Shown here: positions 42,973 to 54,060 of the stretch, one piece after another
How positions within the stretch are numbered: position 1 is the first letter of the stretch
How the letters are laid out: each line of letters opens with the position of its first letter
Assembly: GCF_029433105.1 (NCBI RefSeq)
Contig: NZ_JARNTW010000007.1
Location: 124,001-188,000 of the forward strand
Direction: 5' to 3'
Length of the DNA stretch: 64,000 nt
Source of the DNA: Runella sp. MFBS21
GTDB taxonomy: Bacteria > Bacteroidota > Bacteroidia > Cytophagales > Spirosomataceae
The notes under the pieces: model-generated
What the model was told of the DNA's origin: nothing
Seen by the model: only the letters and a program-made list of their open reading frames with translations
Database searches by the model: none
Program-made: the position numbers and the translations under genes

Positions 42973-45900
42973 ATGGAAAATACTATTGTCAAACCTTATC
43001 AACCCAAAAATCACGTCAGAATTGTAACGGCTGCGAGCCTTTTTGATGGCCATGATGCAGCTATCAATATCATGCGGCGCATCATGCAGGCTTCGGGGGC
43101 AGAAGTGATTCACTTGGGGCACAATCGCTCGGTGCAAGAAATCGTTGAATGTGCCATTCAAGAAGATGTTCAAGGCATTGCAATTACGAGTTATCAGGGA
43201 GGACATGTTGAGTTTTTTAAATACATGTACGATTTGCTTAACGAAAAAGACGCTGGGCATATCAAAATCTTCGGTGGAGGTGGTGGGACTATTTTACCTG
43301 CCGAAATCGCCGAATTGCACGCCTATGGTATCACTCGCTTGTATTCACCAGACGACGGTCGGGAGATGGGCTTGCAAGGAATGATTAATGATTTACTTGA
43401 AAAGTGTGATTTTCCCACAAAGTTAGGGGAACTAAATGGCCAATTAAAAAAACTTCCCCTGTCAAAATCTTCCAAACTCATTGCGCGTCTAATTAGCGAA
43501 GCCGAAAACAATCCCGAGGCTTTTGCCAAAAATGACTTATCTCTTTTGCCCCAAAGCCATGCACCTGTGTTGGGGATTACGGGCACGGGAGGAGCGGGAA
43601 AATCGTCATTAGTTGATGAATTGATTAGACGTTTTTTGCTTGATTTTCAGGATAAAACATTGGCTGTTATTTCTATTGACCCTTCAAAGCGCAGAACGGG
43701 AGGCGCGCTGCTTGGCGACCGCATTCGCATGAACTCTCTGCATCCCGACATAGCCCGTGGACGTGTATACATGCGCTCCCTTGCGACTCGACAATCCAAT
43801 CTAGCGTTGAGTAAACATATCTCTGAGGCCATTAATATCTGTAAAGCGGCTCATTTTGATTTAATTATTGTAGAAACATCGGGTATTGGCCAGTCAGATA
43901 CCGAAATCATCGAGCATTCGGATGTCTCACTTTACGTAATGACTTCCGAATATGGTGCTGCTACGCAACTCGAAAAAATTGATATGCTTGACTATGCCGA
44001 CCTTATCGCCATCAATAAGTTTGATAAGCGTGGCTCACTTGATGCGTTGCGCGATGTAAAAAAACAATATCGTCGCAATCACCAACTTTGGGACGTGGCC
44101 GAAGAAGCCTTGCCAGTTTTTGGGACGATTGCGAGTCAATTCAACGATGCAGGCATGAATGCGCTCTATCTCAGATTGTTGGAGGTGCTGGAGCAAAAGC
44201 AAGCAAACCAAGAATACTGGACAAAGGGGCAATTGTTTAATAAGCTTTCGGCCAAAAAAAGGAATTCACAATTAGGCCCGACAAACAGTATAATGCCTCC
44301 GGATAGAGTACGGTATTTGGCCGAAATTGTCGAAAATGCGCGGAATTATGAGCAATTTGTCAATGACCAAGCCGCCATCGCGCGTCAGTTGTATCAGCTT
44401 GAGGGTACAATTAAGACATTGACTCAACTTCAGCTTGTAGACAAAGCGGAAAACCTTCGGGATATTTACCGAGAAATAGAAAGTCGTCTGCATTTTGATT
44501 GTAAAAAATTGCTCGAAACTTGGCCTGAAACTGTCAAAAAATACCGTGCCGATAAGTATCAGTTCAAGGTGAGGGATAAAATCATTGAGCAAGATTTGTG
44601 GACGGAGACATTGTCGCACCTCAAAATTCCGAAGATTGCACTGCCTAAGTACAACGATTGGGGAGATATTTTAAAGTGGGTGCTGACCGAAAATGTACCC
44701 GGTGAGTTTCCTTTTACGGCGGGTGTTTTTCCGCTAAAGAGAGAAGGTGAAGACCCGACGCGTATGTTTGCAGGAGAAGGTGGCCCAGAGCGCACCAACC
44801 GTCGCTTTCATTATTTATCCAAGCAAATGCCCGCCAAAAGGCTTTCGACGGCCTTCGATTCGGTAACACTCTATGGCGAAGACCCGGACTTTCGGCCAGA
44901 TATTTATGGTAAAGTGGGTAACTCGGGCGTTAGTATTTGCAATCTCGATGATGCCAAAAAGCTCTATAGCGGTTTTGATTTGTGCGACCCTTCTACCTCC
45001 GTTTCGATGACTATCAACGGCCCAGCGCCTATTGTGTTGGGTTTCTTTTTGAATGCGGCTATCGACCAGCAATGCGAAAAATGGCTACAAGCACAAAGCG
45101 ATATTTGTTTTGAACCCAAAGTGACTTACAATGGAACCTTGCCAGAAGGACACAATGGGCTAGGATTAGGGCTGTTGGGTACTACGGGTGACCAAGTATT
45201 GCCTCTCGAAGTTTACCAAAAAATCAAAGCAGAGACGCTTCGTCAAGTAAGAGGTACGGTACAGGCTGATATTCTAAAAGAAGACCAAGCGCAAAATACC
45301 TGTATTTTTTCAACTGAATTTGCGCTCAAACTCATGGGCGATATTCAGCAGTATTTTATTGATAATCAGGTGCGTAATTTTTATTCTGTTTCGATTTCGG
45401 GTTATCATATTGCCGAAGCGGGCGCCAATCCTATTTCTCAATTAGCCTTTACGCTTTCTAATGGATTTACGTTTGTAGAATATTACCTCAGCCGAGGAAT
45501 GCACATTGATGACTTTGCGCCAAATCTCTCGTTTTTCTTTTCCAATGGTATGGACCCTGAATACACCGTGTTGGGAAGAGTGGCAAGGCGTATTTGGGGC
45601 AAAGCCCTGAAAAACAAGTATAAAGGCAATGAGCGTAGTCAGAAACTAAAGTATCATATTCAGACTTCGGGACGGAGCTTGCACGCCCAAGAGATTGCTT
45701 TTAACGATATCCGTACTACATTACAAGCCTTGTTGGCGATTTATGACAATTGCAATTCGCTCCATACCAACGCCTACGATGAAGCAATTACGACCCCGAC
45801 AGAAGAGAGTGTCAGGCGTGCGATGGCCATACAGTTGATTATCAATCGAGAATTTGGCCTTGCCAAGAACGAAAACCCTTTGCAAGGAGCTTTTATCGTA

Positions 45901-46350
45901 GAAGAATTAACAGATTTGGTAGAAGAGGCTGTTTATCAGGAATTTTTGAGTATTAGTGAGCGTGGGGGCGTCTTGGGCGCGATGGAGCGTATGTATCAAC
46001 GTAGCAAGATTCAGGAAGAATCAATGCATTATGAAATGCAAAAACACACGGGGGCATTGCCTATCATCGGTGTCAATACATTTTTGGATGAGCGAGGTTC
46101 GCCCACGATTTTACCGGCGGAGGTCATTCGCTCTACCGAAGAAGAAAAACAATATGCGGTATCGTATCGACAAGATTTTCAGACTCGCCACAAGGCCGAA
46201 GCTACCGAAGCTCTCAACCAACTCAAGGAAGCGGCGCTTCAGAACGCCAATCTTTTTGAATCGCTCATGGAAGCTACTAAAGTATGTACCTTAGGACAAA
46301 TCTCGGCGGCATTGTATGAGGTAGGAGGGCAGTATCGGAGAAATATGTAG
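42973..46350 (+). CDS. icmF: Fused isobutyryl-CoA mutase/GTPase (IcmF)
   Basis: The 1125-residue protein has the IcmF domain order. A B12-binding domain comes first (about 15-140, [14 protein letters not shown] with the axial His), then a MeaB-like chaperone GTPase (Walker [10 protein letters not shown] near 205; RLISEAE and [13 protein letters not shown]). The mutase catalytic barrel follows (about 560-1100, including [11 protein letters not shown] and [20 protein letters not shown]). It interconverts isobutyryl-CoA and n-butyryl-CoA (or longer branched acyl-CoAs) with adenosylcobalamin, and the GTPase part guards cofactor loading. It is convergent with metH, the other B12 enzyme here. Confidence 0.94.
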   Translation: MENTIVKPYQPKNHVRIVTAASLFDGHDAAINIMRRIMQASGAEVIHLGHNRSVQEIVECAIQEDVQGIAITSYQGGHVEFFKYMYDLLNEKDAGHIKIFGGGGGTILPAEIAELHAYGITRLYSPDDGREMGLQGMINDLLEKCDFPTKLGELNGQLKKLPLSKSSKLIARLISEAENNPEAFAKNDLSLLPQSHAPVLGITGTGGAGKSSLVDELIRRFLLDFQDKTLAVISIDPSKRRTGGALLGDRIRMNSLHPDIARGRVYMRSLATRQSNLALSKHISEAINICKAAHFDLIIVETSGIGQSDTEIIEHSDVSLYVMTSEYGAATQLEKIDMLDYADLIAINKFDKRGSLDALRDVKKQYRRNHQLWDVAEEALPVFGTIASQFNDAGMNALYLRLLEVLEQKQANQEYWTKGQLFNKLSAKKRNSQLGPTNSIMPPDRVRYLAEIVENARNYEQFVNDQAAIARQLYQLEGTIKTLTQLQLVDKAENLRDIYREIESRLHFDCKKLLETWPETVKKYRADKYQFKVRDKIIEQDLWTETLSHLKIPKIALPKYNDWGDILKWVLTENVPGEFPFTAGVFPLKREGEDPTRMFAGEGGPERTNRRFHYLSKQMPAKRLSTAFDSVTLYGEDPDFRPDIYGKVGNSGVSICNLDDAKKLYSGFDLCDPSTSVSMTINGPAPIVLGFFLNAAIDQQCEKWLQAQSDICFEPKVTYNGTLPEGHNGLGLGLLGTTGDQVLPLEVYQKIKAETLRQVRGTVQADILKEDQAQNTCIFSTEFALKLMGDIQQYFIDNQVRNFYSVSISGYHIAEAGANPISQLAFTLSNGFTFVEYYLSRGMHIDDFAPNLSFFFSNGMDPEYTVLGRVARRIWGKALKNKYKGNERSQKLKYHIQTSGRSLHAQEIAFNDIRTTLQALLAIYDNCNSLHTNAYDEAITTPTEESVRRAMAIQLIINREFGLAKNENPLQGAFIVEELTDLVEEAVYQEFLSISERGGVLGAMERMYQRSKIQEESMHYEMQKHTGALPIIGVNTFLDERGSPTILPAEVIRSTEEEKQYAVSYRQDFQTRHKAEATEALNQLKEAALQNANLFESLMEATKVCTLGQISAALYEVGGQYRRNM

Positions 46351-46387
46351 TAAAAATGCAAGCAGGCAGAAAAACAAACCGCAACAA

Positions 46388-46545
46388 ACCGCGGGCAGGG
46401 TTCAAAACCCTGCCTGCGGTGGCATTGGCCTTCTCTCAATCATCTCAAAAAAGGCTGCTTTAGCATGTCAATCTTTTGAAAGAAAAACGCAGTCAGGGTG
46501 CGAAACCCTGCCTGCGGTAGCCTTAGAACCCTGCCTGCGTTGGCA
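46388..46545. repeat. Repeated palindromic GCAGGGTT element between icmF and metH
   Basis: An imperfect palindrome at 46388-46420 (ACCGCGGGCAGGGTT with AACCCTGCCTGCGGT) is followed by a degenerate second copy at about 46489-46520 and a half-copy near 46528-46540 (ACCCTGCCTGCG). It lies between two convergent genes and may act as a bidirectional terminator, but the several copies suggest a dispersed REP-like repeat family different from the one at 53 kb. Confidence 0.55.
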
Positions 46546-46547
46546 TT

Positions 46548-49500
46548 TTAATCATAATTCAACACAGGAGCTAGCCAGCGTTCGGTGTCTTCGAGGCTCA
46601 TGTTTTTGCGGAGTGCATAGTCTTCGACTTGGTCTTTAGCGATTTTGCCAAGGGCAAAGTACCGAGAAGCAGGGTGCGCAAAATACCAACCACTCACCGA
46701 ACTAGCAGGATACATCGCAAAGCTTTCTGTCAATTGAATGCCTACTTGAGCTTCCGCATCTAGGAGGTCGAACAACGTACGTTTTTCGGTATGGTCGGGG
46801 CAAGCAGGGTAGCCTGGTGCTGGACGAATACCTTGGTATTTTTCGGAAATCAATTCTTCATTGCTGAATGTTTCTTCTTGAGCATACCCCCAAAACTCTT
46901 TACGGACACGTTCGTGCATAAGTTCTGTAAAAGCTTCGGCCAAACGGTCGGCGACGGCTTTGAGCATGATACTGTTGTAATCGTCGTGGTCGGCTTCGTA
47001 TTTTTCCAACAACGCCTCAATCCCAATGCCTGCTGTAACGGCAAAAGCCCCAATGTAATCGGTACGTTTGGCCGAGGCTGGCATGATATAGTCAGAAAGG
47101 CACAAATTGGGAAGGTTGGCCGCTTTTTGGTTTTGTTGACGGAGGTTATGTAATACTGTTTGCGTAAGGCTAGAAGCCTCCAAGTCAAGATTTTTGACTC
47201 TAAAATCTTTTCGTTTGGCTTGGCCCTGTCCTGCAAAACTTACTTCCAATTCTTCAAACTCATGCAAAACAATATCATCTTCTACCGAATTGGCAGGATA
47301 AAAACCAATGACTGCGTTGGCTTTCAGAGATTTGTTTTTGATGATTTCGGCTAACATTGCTTTGGCATCATCGTATAATTTCTTAGCTTCTACTCCTACT
47401 GTCGCATCTTCAAAAATCTTGGGATATTTACCATGCAGCTGCCAAGTTTGGAAGAAAGGCGTCCAATCTATGTATTTGGCAATGTCTTCGAGCGGATAAT
47501 CGTGGAAGTACTTGTTACCCAAAAACTTCGGTTTGGTAGGCTCAAAATTTTCCCAATCAATTTTAGTTTTGTTGGCTCTTGCGACTTCCAATGTTACGGC
47601 TTCTTTCGCTTGTTGGCGTTTGGCGTGGTCTTCGCGGAGTTTAGTGTATTCTTTTTTGATGTCAGCCAAGGTGTCGGCGTAAGTTTGCTCATTTTGGGTC
47701 AATTTTCCAGCTACAGGCACCGCACGACTCGCATCCAATACATGGATAACGGGGCCGCTATAATGAGGGTCGATTTTTACGGCCGTATGAATCCGTGAGG
47801 TAGTAGCTCCTCCGATAAGCAATGGTAATTTAAAACCTTGACGTTCCATTTCTTTGGCTACACCTACCATTTCATCAAGCGAAGGCGTAATCAAACCCGA
47901 CAGACCGATGATGTCCACGTTGTGTTCTTTGGCCGCAGCCAAGATTTTATCGGTAGGGACCATTACTCCTAAGTCAATGATTTCGTAGTTGTTGCAGCCC
48001 AATACAACCCCTACAATATTTTTGCCGATGTCGTGTACGTCTCCTTTTACCGTAGCCATCAAGATTTTACCAGCGGCGGCAGCGCCGCCAGCTTTTTCAG
48101 CTTCGATGAAAGGAGTAAGATAAGCCACCGCTTTTTTCATGACTCGGGCTGATTTTACTACTTGGGGCAAAAACATTTTTCCTTCCCCAAATAAGTCACC
48201 AACCACGTTCATACCATCCATAAGCGGGCCTTCAATCACATCAAGTGGGCGGCTCGACTGAGCACGGGCTTCTTCTACGTCTTCATCTATAAACTCAGTC
48301 AGTCCTTTGATGAGGGCGTGTTCGAGGCGTTTGGAGACGGGTTGAGCGCGCCAAGCATTATCTATGACTTGTTCTTTACCTTTAGATTTTACGGTTTCGG
48401 CAAAGGCCAACATCCTTTCGGTAGCATCAGGGCGGCGGTTGAGAATCAGGTCTTCGCAATGTTCGAGCATGTCTTTGGGTAGGTCGTCATAGACTCCCAA
48501 CTGCCCTGCATTGACGATACCCATATCCATACCTGCTTTGATAGCATAATATAAAAATACCGTATGGATTGCTTCCCGAACAGGCTCATTTCCTCTAAAT
48601 GAAAAGGATACGTTTGAGACTCCACCACTTACTTTGGCATAAGGCAAGTGCTCTTTAATCCAACGAGTAGCGTTGATAAAATCAACGGCGTAGTTGTTGT
48701 GCTCTTCCATACCTGTACCTACGGTCAGGATATTGGGGTCAAAGATGATGTCTTGTGGAGGGAATCCTACTTTATTGACCAAAATCCAATAGGCGCGTTC
48801 GCAGATTTCGATGCGGCGCTCGTAATTGTCGGCTTGACCTACTTCGTCAAAAGCCATCACCACCACTGATGCACCGTAGCGTTTTACTTTTTCGGCTTGT
48901 TGGATAAATTTTTCCTCTCCTTCTTTCAGTGAGATAGAATTGACGATGGCTTTGCCTTGCAAACATTTTAGTCCCGCCTCAATCACTTCCCACTTAGACG
49001 AATCGACCATGAAAGGAACACGGGCAATGTCGGGCTCGGCCATCAATAAATTGCAAAACTTAGTCATGGCTTGCACACCGTCAATCATCCCTTCATCCAT
49101 GTTGATGTCGAGGACTTGCGCCCCTGAATCTACCTGCTCACGTGCCACTGCAATAGCGGCATCATAGTTGCCTTCGCGGACGAGGCGTGCAAATTTTTTG
49201 GAACCCGTTACATTACACCGCTCCCCGATATTGACAAAGTTGGTTTCCTTCGTGATTTTGAGCGGCTCTAGCCCAGATAGTTTTTGGACATGGTCGTTTT
49301 CAGGAATATCACGAGGCTCGTATTTGGCTGCTACTTCGGCAATGGCTTTGATATGGGGTGGGGTAGTACCGCAGCATCCGCCGATGATATTGATAAAACG
49401 ATTTTTTAAGAAGTCGTCAATAATCACCGCCATTTGTTCGGGGCTTTGGTCATATTCACCCATTTCGTTGGGTAAGCCTGCGTTGGGGTGAGCTGAGGTA

Positions 49501-50357
49501 TAAAAAGGCGCTTGATTGGCGAGGGTTTGGACATAAGGGCGCATTAAGTCAGCACCAAGGGCGCAGTTGAGACCCACGGAGAGCAGGGGCATATGCGATA
49601 CTGACGTCAAGAAAGCTTCCGTAGTCTGTCCTGAAAGCGTACGGCCGGAGGCATCCGTAATCGTTCCCGACACCATGATAGGCAATTGCGTTTTCGTAGT
49701 ATTTATAGCTTGAGGCGTAAATGCTCCATTGATAGCACGAATCGTTCCTTTTTTGACGTCATCAAAGTACAAATCAATCGCGTACAAAGCGGCTTTGGCA
49801 TTCAAAGTATCAAAAATGGTTTCGACCAATAATATGTCCGAACCACCATCTACCAAGGCTTGCACTTGTTCATAATAAGCATCTACCAATTCATCAAAAG
49901 TAACGGCACGGTAGCCAGGGTCGTTTACATCGGGAGAAAGCGACGCGGTACGGTTGGTAGGCCCAATAGACCCCGCTACAAAGCGTGGTTTGTTGGGATT
50001 GACGGCATTATATTTGTCACAAGCTTGACGGGCAAGTTGAGCTGATTCAAAATTAAGCTCATATACCAAGTCTTCCATGTGATAATCGGCCATAGCGATA
50101 GTGGTACCACTAAAAGTATTGGTTTCGATAATATCCGCACCTGCTTCTAGGTAAGCTTCGTGAATTTCCTGAATCACATCGGGGCGCGTCAACGACAGTA
50201 GGTCATTGTTGCCTTTGAGTTCGTGGGGGAAATCTTTAAAACGTTCGCCTCTATAATCGGCATCGGTCAATTTATAACGCTGAATCATCGAACCCATCGC
50301 ACCATCGAGTACGAGGATTCGTGATTTAAGGATTTCTTGAATGTCTGGGTTTTGCAT
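46548..50357 (-). CDS. metH: Cobalamin-dependent methionine synthase
   Basis: The 1269-residue protein is the full four-module MetH. A homocysteine-binding barrel comes first (zinc ligands in [10 protein letters not shown] and [12 protein letters not shown]), then a pterin-binding barrel near 355-610 ([17 protein letters not shown]), a cobalamin domain near 640-880 with the axial-His motif [11 protein letters not shown], and a C-terminal activation domain with [12 protein letters not shown] for S-adenosylmethionine. It transfers a methyl group from methyltetrahydrofolate to homocysteine in the cytoplasm. I see no cobalamin riboswitch pattern upstream. Confidence 0.96.
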   Translation of the reverse strand: MQNPDIQEILKSRILVLDGAMGSMIQRYKLTDADYRGERFKDFPHELKGNNDLLSLTRPDVIQEIHEAYLEAGADIIETNTFSGTTIAMADYHMEDLVYELNFESAQLARQACDKYNAVNPNKPRFVAGSIGPTNRTASLSPDVNDPGYRAVTFDELVDAYYEQVQALVDGGSDILLVETIFDTLNAKAALYAIDLYFDDVKKGTIRAINGAFTPQAINTTKTQLPIMVSGTITDASGRTLSGQTTEAFLTSVSHMPLLSVGLNCALGADLMRPYVQTLANQAPFYTSAHPNAGLPNEMGEYDQSPEQMAVIIDDFLKNRFINIIGGCCGTTPPHIKAIAEVAAKYEPRDIPENDHVQKLSGLEPLKITKETNFVNIGERCNVTGSKKFARLVREGNYDAAIAVAREQVDSGAQVLDINMDEGMIDGVQAMTKFCNLLMAEPDIARVPFMVDSSKWEVIEAGLKCLQGKAIVNSISLKEGEEKFIQQAEKVKRYGASVVVMAFDEVGQADNYERRIEICERAYWILVNKVGFPPQDIIFDPNILTVGTGMEEHNNYAVDFINATRWIKEHLPYAKVSGGVSNVSFSFRGNEPVREAIHTVFLYYAIKAGMDMGIVNAGQLGVYDDLPKDMLEHCEDLILNRRPDATERMLAFAETVKSKGKEQVIDNAWRAQPVSKRLEHALIKGLTEFIDEDVEEARAQSSRPLDVIEGPLMDGMNVVGDLFGEGKMFLPQVVKSARVMKKAVAYLTPFIEAEKAGGAAAAGKILMATVKGDVHDIGKNIVGVVLGCNNYEIIDLGVMVPTDKILAAAKEHNVDIIGLSGLITPSLDEMVGVAKEMERQGFKLPLLIGGATTSRIHTAVKIDPHYSGPVIHVLDASRAVPVAGKLTQNEQTYADTLADIKKEYTKLREDHAKRQQAKEAVTLEVARANKTKIDWENFEPTKPKFLGNKYFHDYPLEDIAKYIDWTPFFQTWQLHGKYPKIFEDATVGVEAKKLYDDAKAMLAEIIKNKSLKANAVIGFYPANSVEDDIVLHEFEELEVSFAGQGQAKRKDFRVKNLDLEASSLTQTVLHNLRQQNQKAANLPNLCLSDYIMPASAKRTDYIGAFAVTAGIGIEALLEKYEADHDDYNSIMLKAVADRLAEAFTELMHERVRKEFWGYAQEETFSNEELISEKYQGIRPAPGYPACPDHTEKRTLFDLLDAEAQVGIQLTESFAMYPASSVSGWYFAHPASRYFALGKIAKDQVEDYALRKNMSLEDTERWLAPVLNYD

Positions 50358-50666
50358 TTTTACAAATTATAATTTATTCAGGAACGAGGCCTATAATACA
50401 AACTTAAAAGTAGGTTTGTAGCATGCACTTTAACAAGCTACAAATTTACACAGAAAGATACGGATAGCTTTTTTTTTAGATGAATATTCTATATATGAAT
50501 ATAAAAATAGATAATTTGTGTAAATAAATACGTATAAGAAGAAGGGTTAAACAAATGTGAGAGGTGACAATCAAAGAATATAGATATTTTGTCTAATGCA
50601 GTGGCGCATAAAAAATCCCATTTGACTTACGCCAAACGGGATTGTATAGAGTAGGTGTAATGGATG
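50358..50666. other. Intergenic region upstream of metH
   Basis: This 309-bp stretch contains the metH leader and the 3' region of the outer-membrane protein gene. An 8-bp hairpin (TTTGTAGC at 50415-50422 with GCTACAAA at 50437-50444) lies about 60 nt before the metH start and could be a regulatory leader structure. It does not match the cobalamin or SAM riboswitch consensus. Nothing else was seen. Confidence 0.4.
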
Positions 50667-51305
50667 TTAAAATGTATATCCTATGCTTAGCTGAGCGGCA
50701 GAATTTTTGGCATTGTCTAGGAATACTTTGGCTGCGGTACTTGACGCTACAGGGCGTAGGCCGTAATTGTAGCGAGTACCTACCATTATTTTTCCAAAAT
50801 AGATGCTTAAACCAGCGACAAGACCATAGTCAAAATTGTTGAAATTGTCGCGGTTGAGGACGGTAGCGTTAAAACCTGCATCACTTTTACTTTCAGTGGA
50901 AGCATTTACCAAAAAACCCCCATAAAGCCCACCGTGAATATCAACAAAGTTGCCCACCTTAAGCGTTGCTAATACAGGAATCTCAAAATAATCCATTTTG
51001 AAGGTATTTTGTCCTCTGAAGGTGCCATTGAGTAAATTGTATTGAGCCGTGACGCCTTTGGTAGAATATCCCACCTCAGGTTGTAAATAAAGCATACCTT
51101 TGATAAGGGGAACTTGCGTAAAAAGACCCACATGAAACCCATAACGGGGATTACGGTCGGTTACGTCTTTGATATAAAGATTGGATACATTGAGTCCCCC
51201 TCTTATACCTGTACGGGCCGAGGCATCTTGAGCATAAGTCTTAAGATTTGCTTGAAAAAGTAAAATACTCAATCCTGAAATAAGGGCTATTGATTTGAAT
51301 TTCAT
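50667..51305 (-). CDS. PorT-like outer-membrane beta-barrel protein
   Basis: The 212-residue protein begins with a signal peptide (SIALISGLSILLFQANLKTYAQ) and continues with alternating amphipathic strands: GIRGGLNVSNLYI, YGFHVGLFTQVPL, LYLQPEVGYSTKG, YFEIPVLATLKVG and a terminal LSIGYTF. This is the pattern of the outer-membrane beta-barrel (OMP_b-brl_2) proteins related to PorT. A barrel of about eight strands is likely; its function is unknown. It is one of three envelope genes on the minus strand, each separated by 40-60 nt. Confidence 0.88.
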   Translation of the reverse strand: MKFKSIALISGLSILLFQANLKTYAQDASARTGIRGGLNVSNLYIKDVTDRNPRYGFHVGLFTQVPLIKGMLYLQPEVGYSTKGVTAQYNLLNGTFRGQNTFKMDYFEIPVLATLKVGNFVDIHGGLYGGFLVNASTESKSDAGFNATVLNRDNFNNFDYGLVAGLSIYFGKIMVGTRYNYGLRPVASSTAAKVFLDNAKNSAAQLSIGYTF

Positions 51306-51345
51306 GGCTCTATGATATTTTTAGCGAGTGGTTAGAAAAATTGTA

Positions 51346-51822
51346 TTAAAATATATAGCGAATAGAAAGGGCGGCATCATCACCCCAAAAATTGTCAGCT
51401 ACGTTGAAATTGAAGGTAGGTTTCCAGTCAATACTCAAATTGATAGGGATTTCGCGGAAGTTATATTCTAGCCCTAAGATACCATCAAGTCCCACTACGC
51501 TATTACGTTCTGGAAAAGGTGATGAGCCGCGTCTTCCTTCACCCCAAAAGTAAATATGAGCACCTGCACCGTAGTAAAAATTAAGGCGATTTACATCAAA
51601 AGCGCGGGTATGTCCTTCAATTAAACCCGTGAATCCAAGTCCTCTCCAGCGCGAGGAAATAATACCCTCGACAGCTACGCGAGGCTTGGTATAGTGCTTG
51701 ATAGTGAGGCCATTGGTGCTCCCTGCTCTAAGACCAATACCTGTACGGTAATCTTGCGAGTATGCAGCAGAAATAGATAAGAAAGAGACTAATGTGATGA
51801 GGAATACGTTTAACTTTTTCAT
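51346..51822 (-). CDS. Small outer-membrane beta-barrel protein of unknown function
   Basis: The 158-residue protein has a signal peptide ending AAYSQ and strands such as RTGIGLRAGSTNGLTIKHY, AVEGIISSRWRG, LNFYYGAGAHIYFWGE, VVGLDGILGLEY and a final LSIRYIF ending in Phe. Its spacing and C-terminal Phe fit a barrel of about eight strands. The DNGIxxRxGxxxGxTxKxY-like opening is common in Bacteroidota surface proteins but no function is known. It lies between the PorT-like and OmpA genes. Confidence 0.8.
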   Translation of the reverse strand: MKKLNVFLITLVSFLSISAAYSQDYRTGIGLRAGSTNGLTIKHYTKPRVAVEGIISSRWRGLGFTGLIEGHTRAFDVNRLNFYYGAGAHIYFWGEGRRGSSPFPERNSVVGLDGILGLEYNFREIPINLSIDWKPTFNFNVADNFWGDDAALSIRYIF

Positions 51823-51883
51823 TGTTGTGGGGAATTAGAGTGCTACAAAAATTATTAGTTTTCGTAGCACTGTTGATGATTGA

Positions 51884-52624
51884 TTATCTAAGACTGATAG
51901 CGCCGTTTTGGGCGGCTTTTTTCATTTCTTCACTGGCATAAAGTCCAATTTCTACCCGGCGATTTTGTTGACGTCCGCTTTCGGTATTGTTGGAAGCAAC
52001 AGGATTGGCTTCGCCTTGGCCAATGACTTTGAAACGACTAGTGGAAACTCCTTCTCCAATCAAAAAATTGGCAACTGCTTGAGCGCGTTTGTTGGACAAG
52101 TCTCTGTTAAAAGTTTCAGAACCTACATTATCAGTGTGTCCTTCTACAAGAAGCTCAGTCTTTTGTTCTTGTTTGAGGGTATTAGCCATCTTTCGGAGAC
52201 TTTCTTGGGTTTCAGGACGTAGTGATGAAGAACCAAAATCAAACAATAGGGCGTTGTCGAAAGTAAGCTTTACACCTTCACCTACGCGTTCTACTTTTGC
52301 AGTTTTACCTAAATCTTCTTTCAGCCTTTCAGCTTGCTTGTCCATGTGCTGCCCAATCACCGCCCCTGCGGCACCTCCTACGGTAGCTCCAATGATGGCT
52401 CCAATGGCAGTGTTTTGATTGTTTTTTCCAATAATTCCTCCAACAATAGCTCCAGCACCTGCCCCAATCAAAGCGCCCTTTTGAGATCTTTTGAGCTTTG
52501 TCTTATTGGTTTTGGTCGTTGTATTTTTTTTCTTAGTAGACTGTTGGGAAAATGCAACCTCGGGTACAGAGGTGGCTATCAAAGTGACATAACCTAAAAC
52601 TATATACTTGGTTAGCGTCTTCAT
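51884..52624 (-). CDS. OmpA-family peptidoglycan-binding protein with glycine zipper
   Basis: The 246-residue protein has a signal peptide, a Lys/Thr-rich linker, a glycine-zipper segment (GALIGAGAGAIVGGIIGK and AIIGATVGGAAGAVIG, about 50-90) that can insert in a membrane, and a C-terminal OmpA domain (about 115-230) with LLVEGHTDNVGSETFN, LSNKRAQAVANFL and RRVEIGLY. The OmpA domain binds diaminopimelate in peptidoglycan and tethers the outer membrane to the wall. It is the first of three minus-strand envelope genes and lies divergent to lrp across a 285-bp spacer. Confidence 0.92.
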   Translation of the reverse strand: MKTLTKYIVLGYVTLIATSVPEVAFSQQSTKKKNTTTKTNKTKLKRSQKGALIGAGAGAIVGGIIGKNNQNTAIGAIIGATVGGAAGAVIGQHMDKQAERLKEDLGKTAKVERVGEGVKLTFDNALLFDFGSSSLRPETQESLRKMANTLKQEQKTELLVEGHTDNVGSETFNRDLSNKRAQAVANFLIGEGVSTSRFKVIGQGEANPVASNNTESGRQQNRRVEIGLYASEEMKKAAQNGAISLR

Positions 52625-52909
52625 GTTTTTTGAAATTTGATTTAATGTTAGACACTAAAAAAGCATACCTTATGTATTTGAATGTTTTGTAATTTGTTGA
52701 TAATTAGTTTGTTGTGTTTTGTTTGGCTGCCACTTGAGTGAGGTGGAAAATATTTTGTGTAGAAAATTTTGCTCAAACTGGGGTGGTAATATTAAGTTGA
52801 GAAGGGGTTTTGTTGATTTGTTTAATATTTTGACATTTTTTAGATAAAAATTTAAATATTATTACCTTTATTAAGATTTTATATCTTATAAACCATACAA
52901 TAAGCCTAT

Positions 52910-53371
52910 ATGATAAAGTTGGATATTACAGATAAAGGGATTTTACGCTATCTGCAACAAAACGCACTTTTAACGACTAAAGAACTTGCAGCCCAATTGA
53001 ATTTGTCATACACTCCTGTATATGAGAGGGTTCGTAAGTTGGAGCGGGAAGGAGTTATAAAGAAATATGTTGCTTTGGTTGATAGGGAAGGCATTGGCAA
53101 AAATTTAGTAGCCTTTTGTAATGTTTCTTTGAAAGAGCATAGTCGGGCCAACGGTGAAAAATTTGTATCGGCTGTTATGACATTTGAAGAGGTAATGGAA
53201 TGCTATAATATCTCGGGAGAATATGATTTTATGCTAAAAGTAGTGGTAAATGATATGCCCGAATATCAACGATTTTTAATGGAAAAATTAGGGGCTTTGG
53301 ATAGTATTGGGAATACGCATAGCATTTTTGTGATGAGCGAAATCAAACACGAGACAGCCCTTAAAGTATAA
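52910..53371 (+). CDS. Lrp/AsnC family transcriptional regulator
   Basis: The 153-residue protein has an N-terminal HTH (LDITDKGILRYLQQNALLTT, then LAAQLNLSYTPVYERVRKLE) and a C-terminal RAM ligand-binding domain with ISGEYDFMLKVVVNDM. It matches Lrp/AsnC feast-famine regulators, which bind amino acids and form octamers on DNA. The last codons (VMSEIKHETALKV) and the stop are repeated in the array that follows. The coding sequence thus ends inside the first repeat unit. It appears intact and is not obviously truncated. Confidence 0.93.
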   Translation: MIKLDITDKGILRYLQQNALLTTKELAAQLNLSYTPVYERVRKLEREGVIKKYVALVDREGIGKNLVAFCNVSLKEHSRANGEKFVSAVMTFEEVMECYNISGEYDFMLKVVVNDMPEYQRFLMEKLGALDSIGNTHSIFVMSEIKHETALKV

Positions 53372-54060
53372 TCCTTGTGGCACGGACGTCCCCCGTCCGT
53401 CTTTCTAATACCATAGTTTTGTCTATTATTACGGAGGTGACGTCCGTGCCACAGGGTCATTCAAATTTGTGATGAGCGAGATTTAAAGTATAATCCTTGT
53501 ATCACGGACGTCCCCCGTCCGTCTTTCTAATACCATAGTTTTGTCTATTATTACGGAGGTGACGTCCGTGCCACAGGGTCATTCAAATTTGTGATGAGCG
53601 AGATTTAAAGTATAATCCTTGTATCACGGACGTCCCCCGTCCGTCTTTCTAATACCATAGTTTTGTCTATTATTACGGACGTGACGTCCGTGCCACAGGG
53701 TCATTCAAATTTGTGATGAGCGAAATCAAACACGAGACAGTCCTTAAAGTATAATCCTTGTATCACGGACGTCCCCCGTCCGTCTCTCTAATACTATAGT
53801 TTTGTCTATTATTACGGACGTGACGTCTGTGCCACAGGGTCATTCAAATTTGTGATGAGCGAAATCAAACACGAAACAGCCCTTAAAGTATAATCCTTGT
53901 ATCACGGACGTCCCCCGTCCGTCTCTCTAATACTATAGTTTTGTCTATTATTACGGACGTGACGTCCGTGCCACAGGGTCATTCAAATTTGTGATGAGCG
54001 AGATTTAAAGTATAATCCTTGTATCACGGACGTCACGTCCGTGATACAGGGTTATTCAAG
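53327..54060. repeat. Tandem array of six REP-containing units between lrp and the RAYT gene
   Basis: Units begin at TTTGTGATGAGCGA at 53327, 53466, 53588, 53710, 53849 and 53988. Their lengths are 139, 122, 122, 139, 139 and about 73 (truncated). The long form carries 17 bp more, the lrp-derived AATCAAACACGAGACAGCCC part. Each full unit holds two palindromes built on ACGGACGTC and GACGTCCGT, separated by about 30 bp of CTTTCTAATA-type spacer. The last unit has only one perfect palindrome (54021-54047), and its end supplies the RAYT stop codon. Confidence 0.9.
53376..53453. repeat. First REP pair, MITE-like 78-bp element with 15-bp inverted ends
   Basis: TGTGGCACGGACGTC (53376-53390) is the exact inverse of GACGTCCGTGCCACA (53439-53453). 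It starts 5 bp after the lrp stop codon. In later units the left end reads TGTATCACGG, so the perfect match is lost; this copy may be the ancestral form. Confidence 0.75.

Noticed and set aside
50358-50460. Cobalamin or SAM riboswitch upstream of metH
   Set aside because: Only one 8-bp hairpin is present. The B12-box pattern and the SAM-I conserved core are not found.
53327-54060. CRISPR array
   Set aside because: The repeats are 122-139 bp, contiguous, without unique spacers, and contain gene-derived sequence. No cas gene is nearby; a RAYT gene is.
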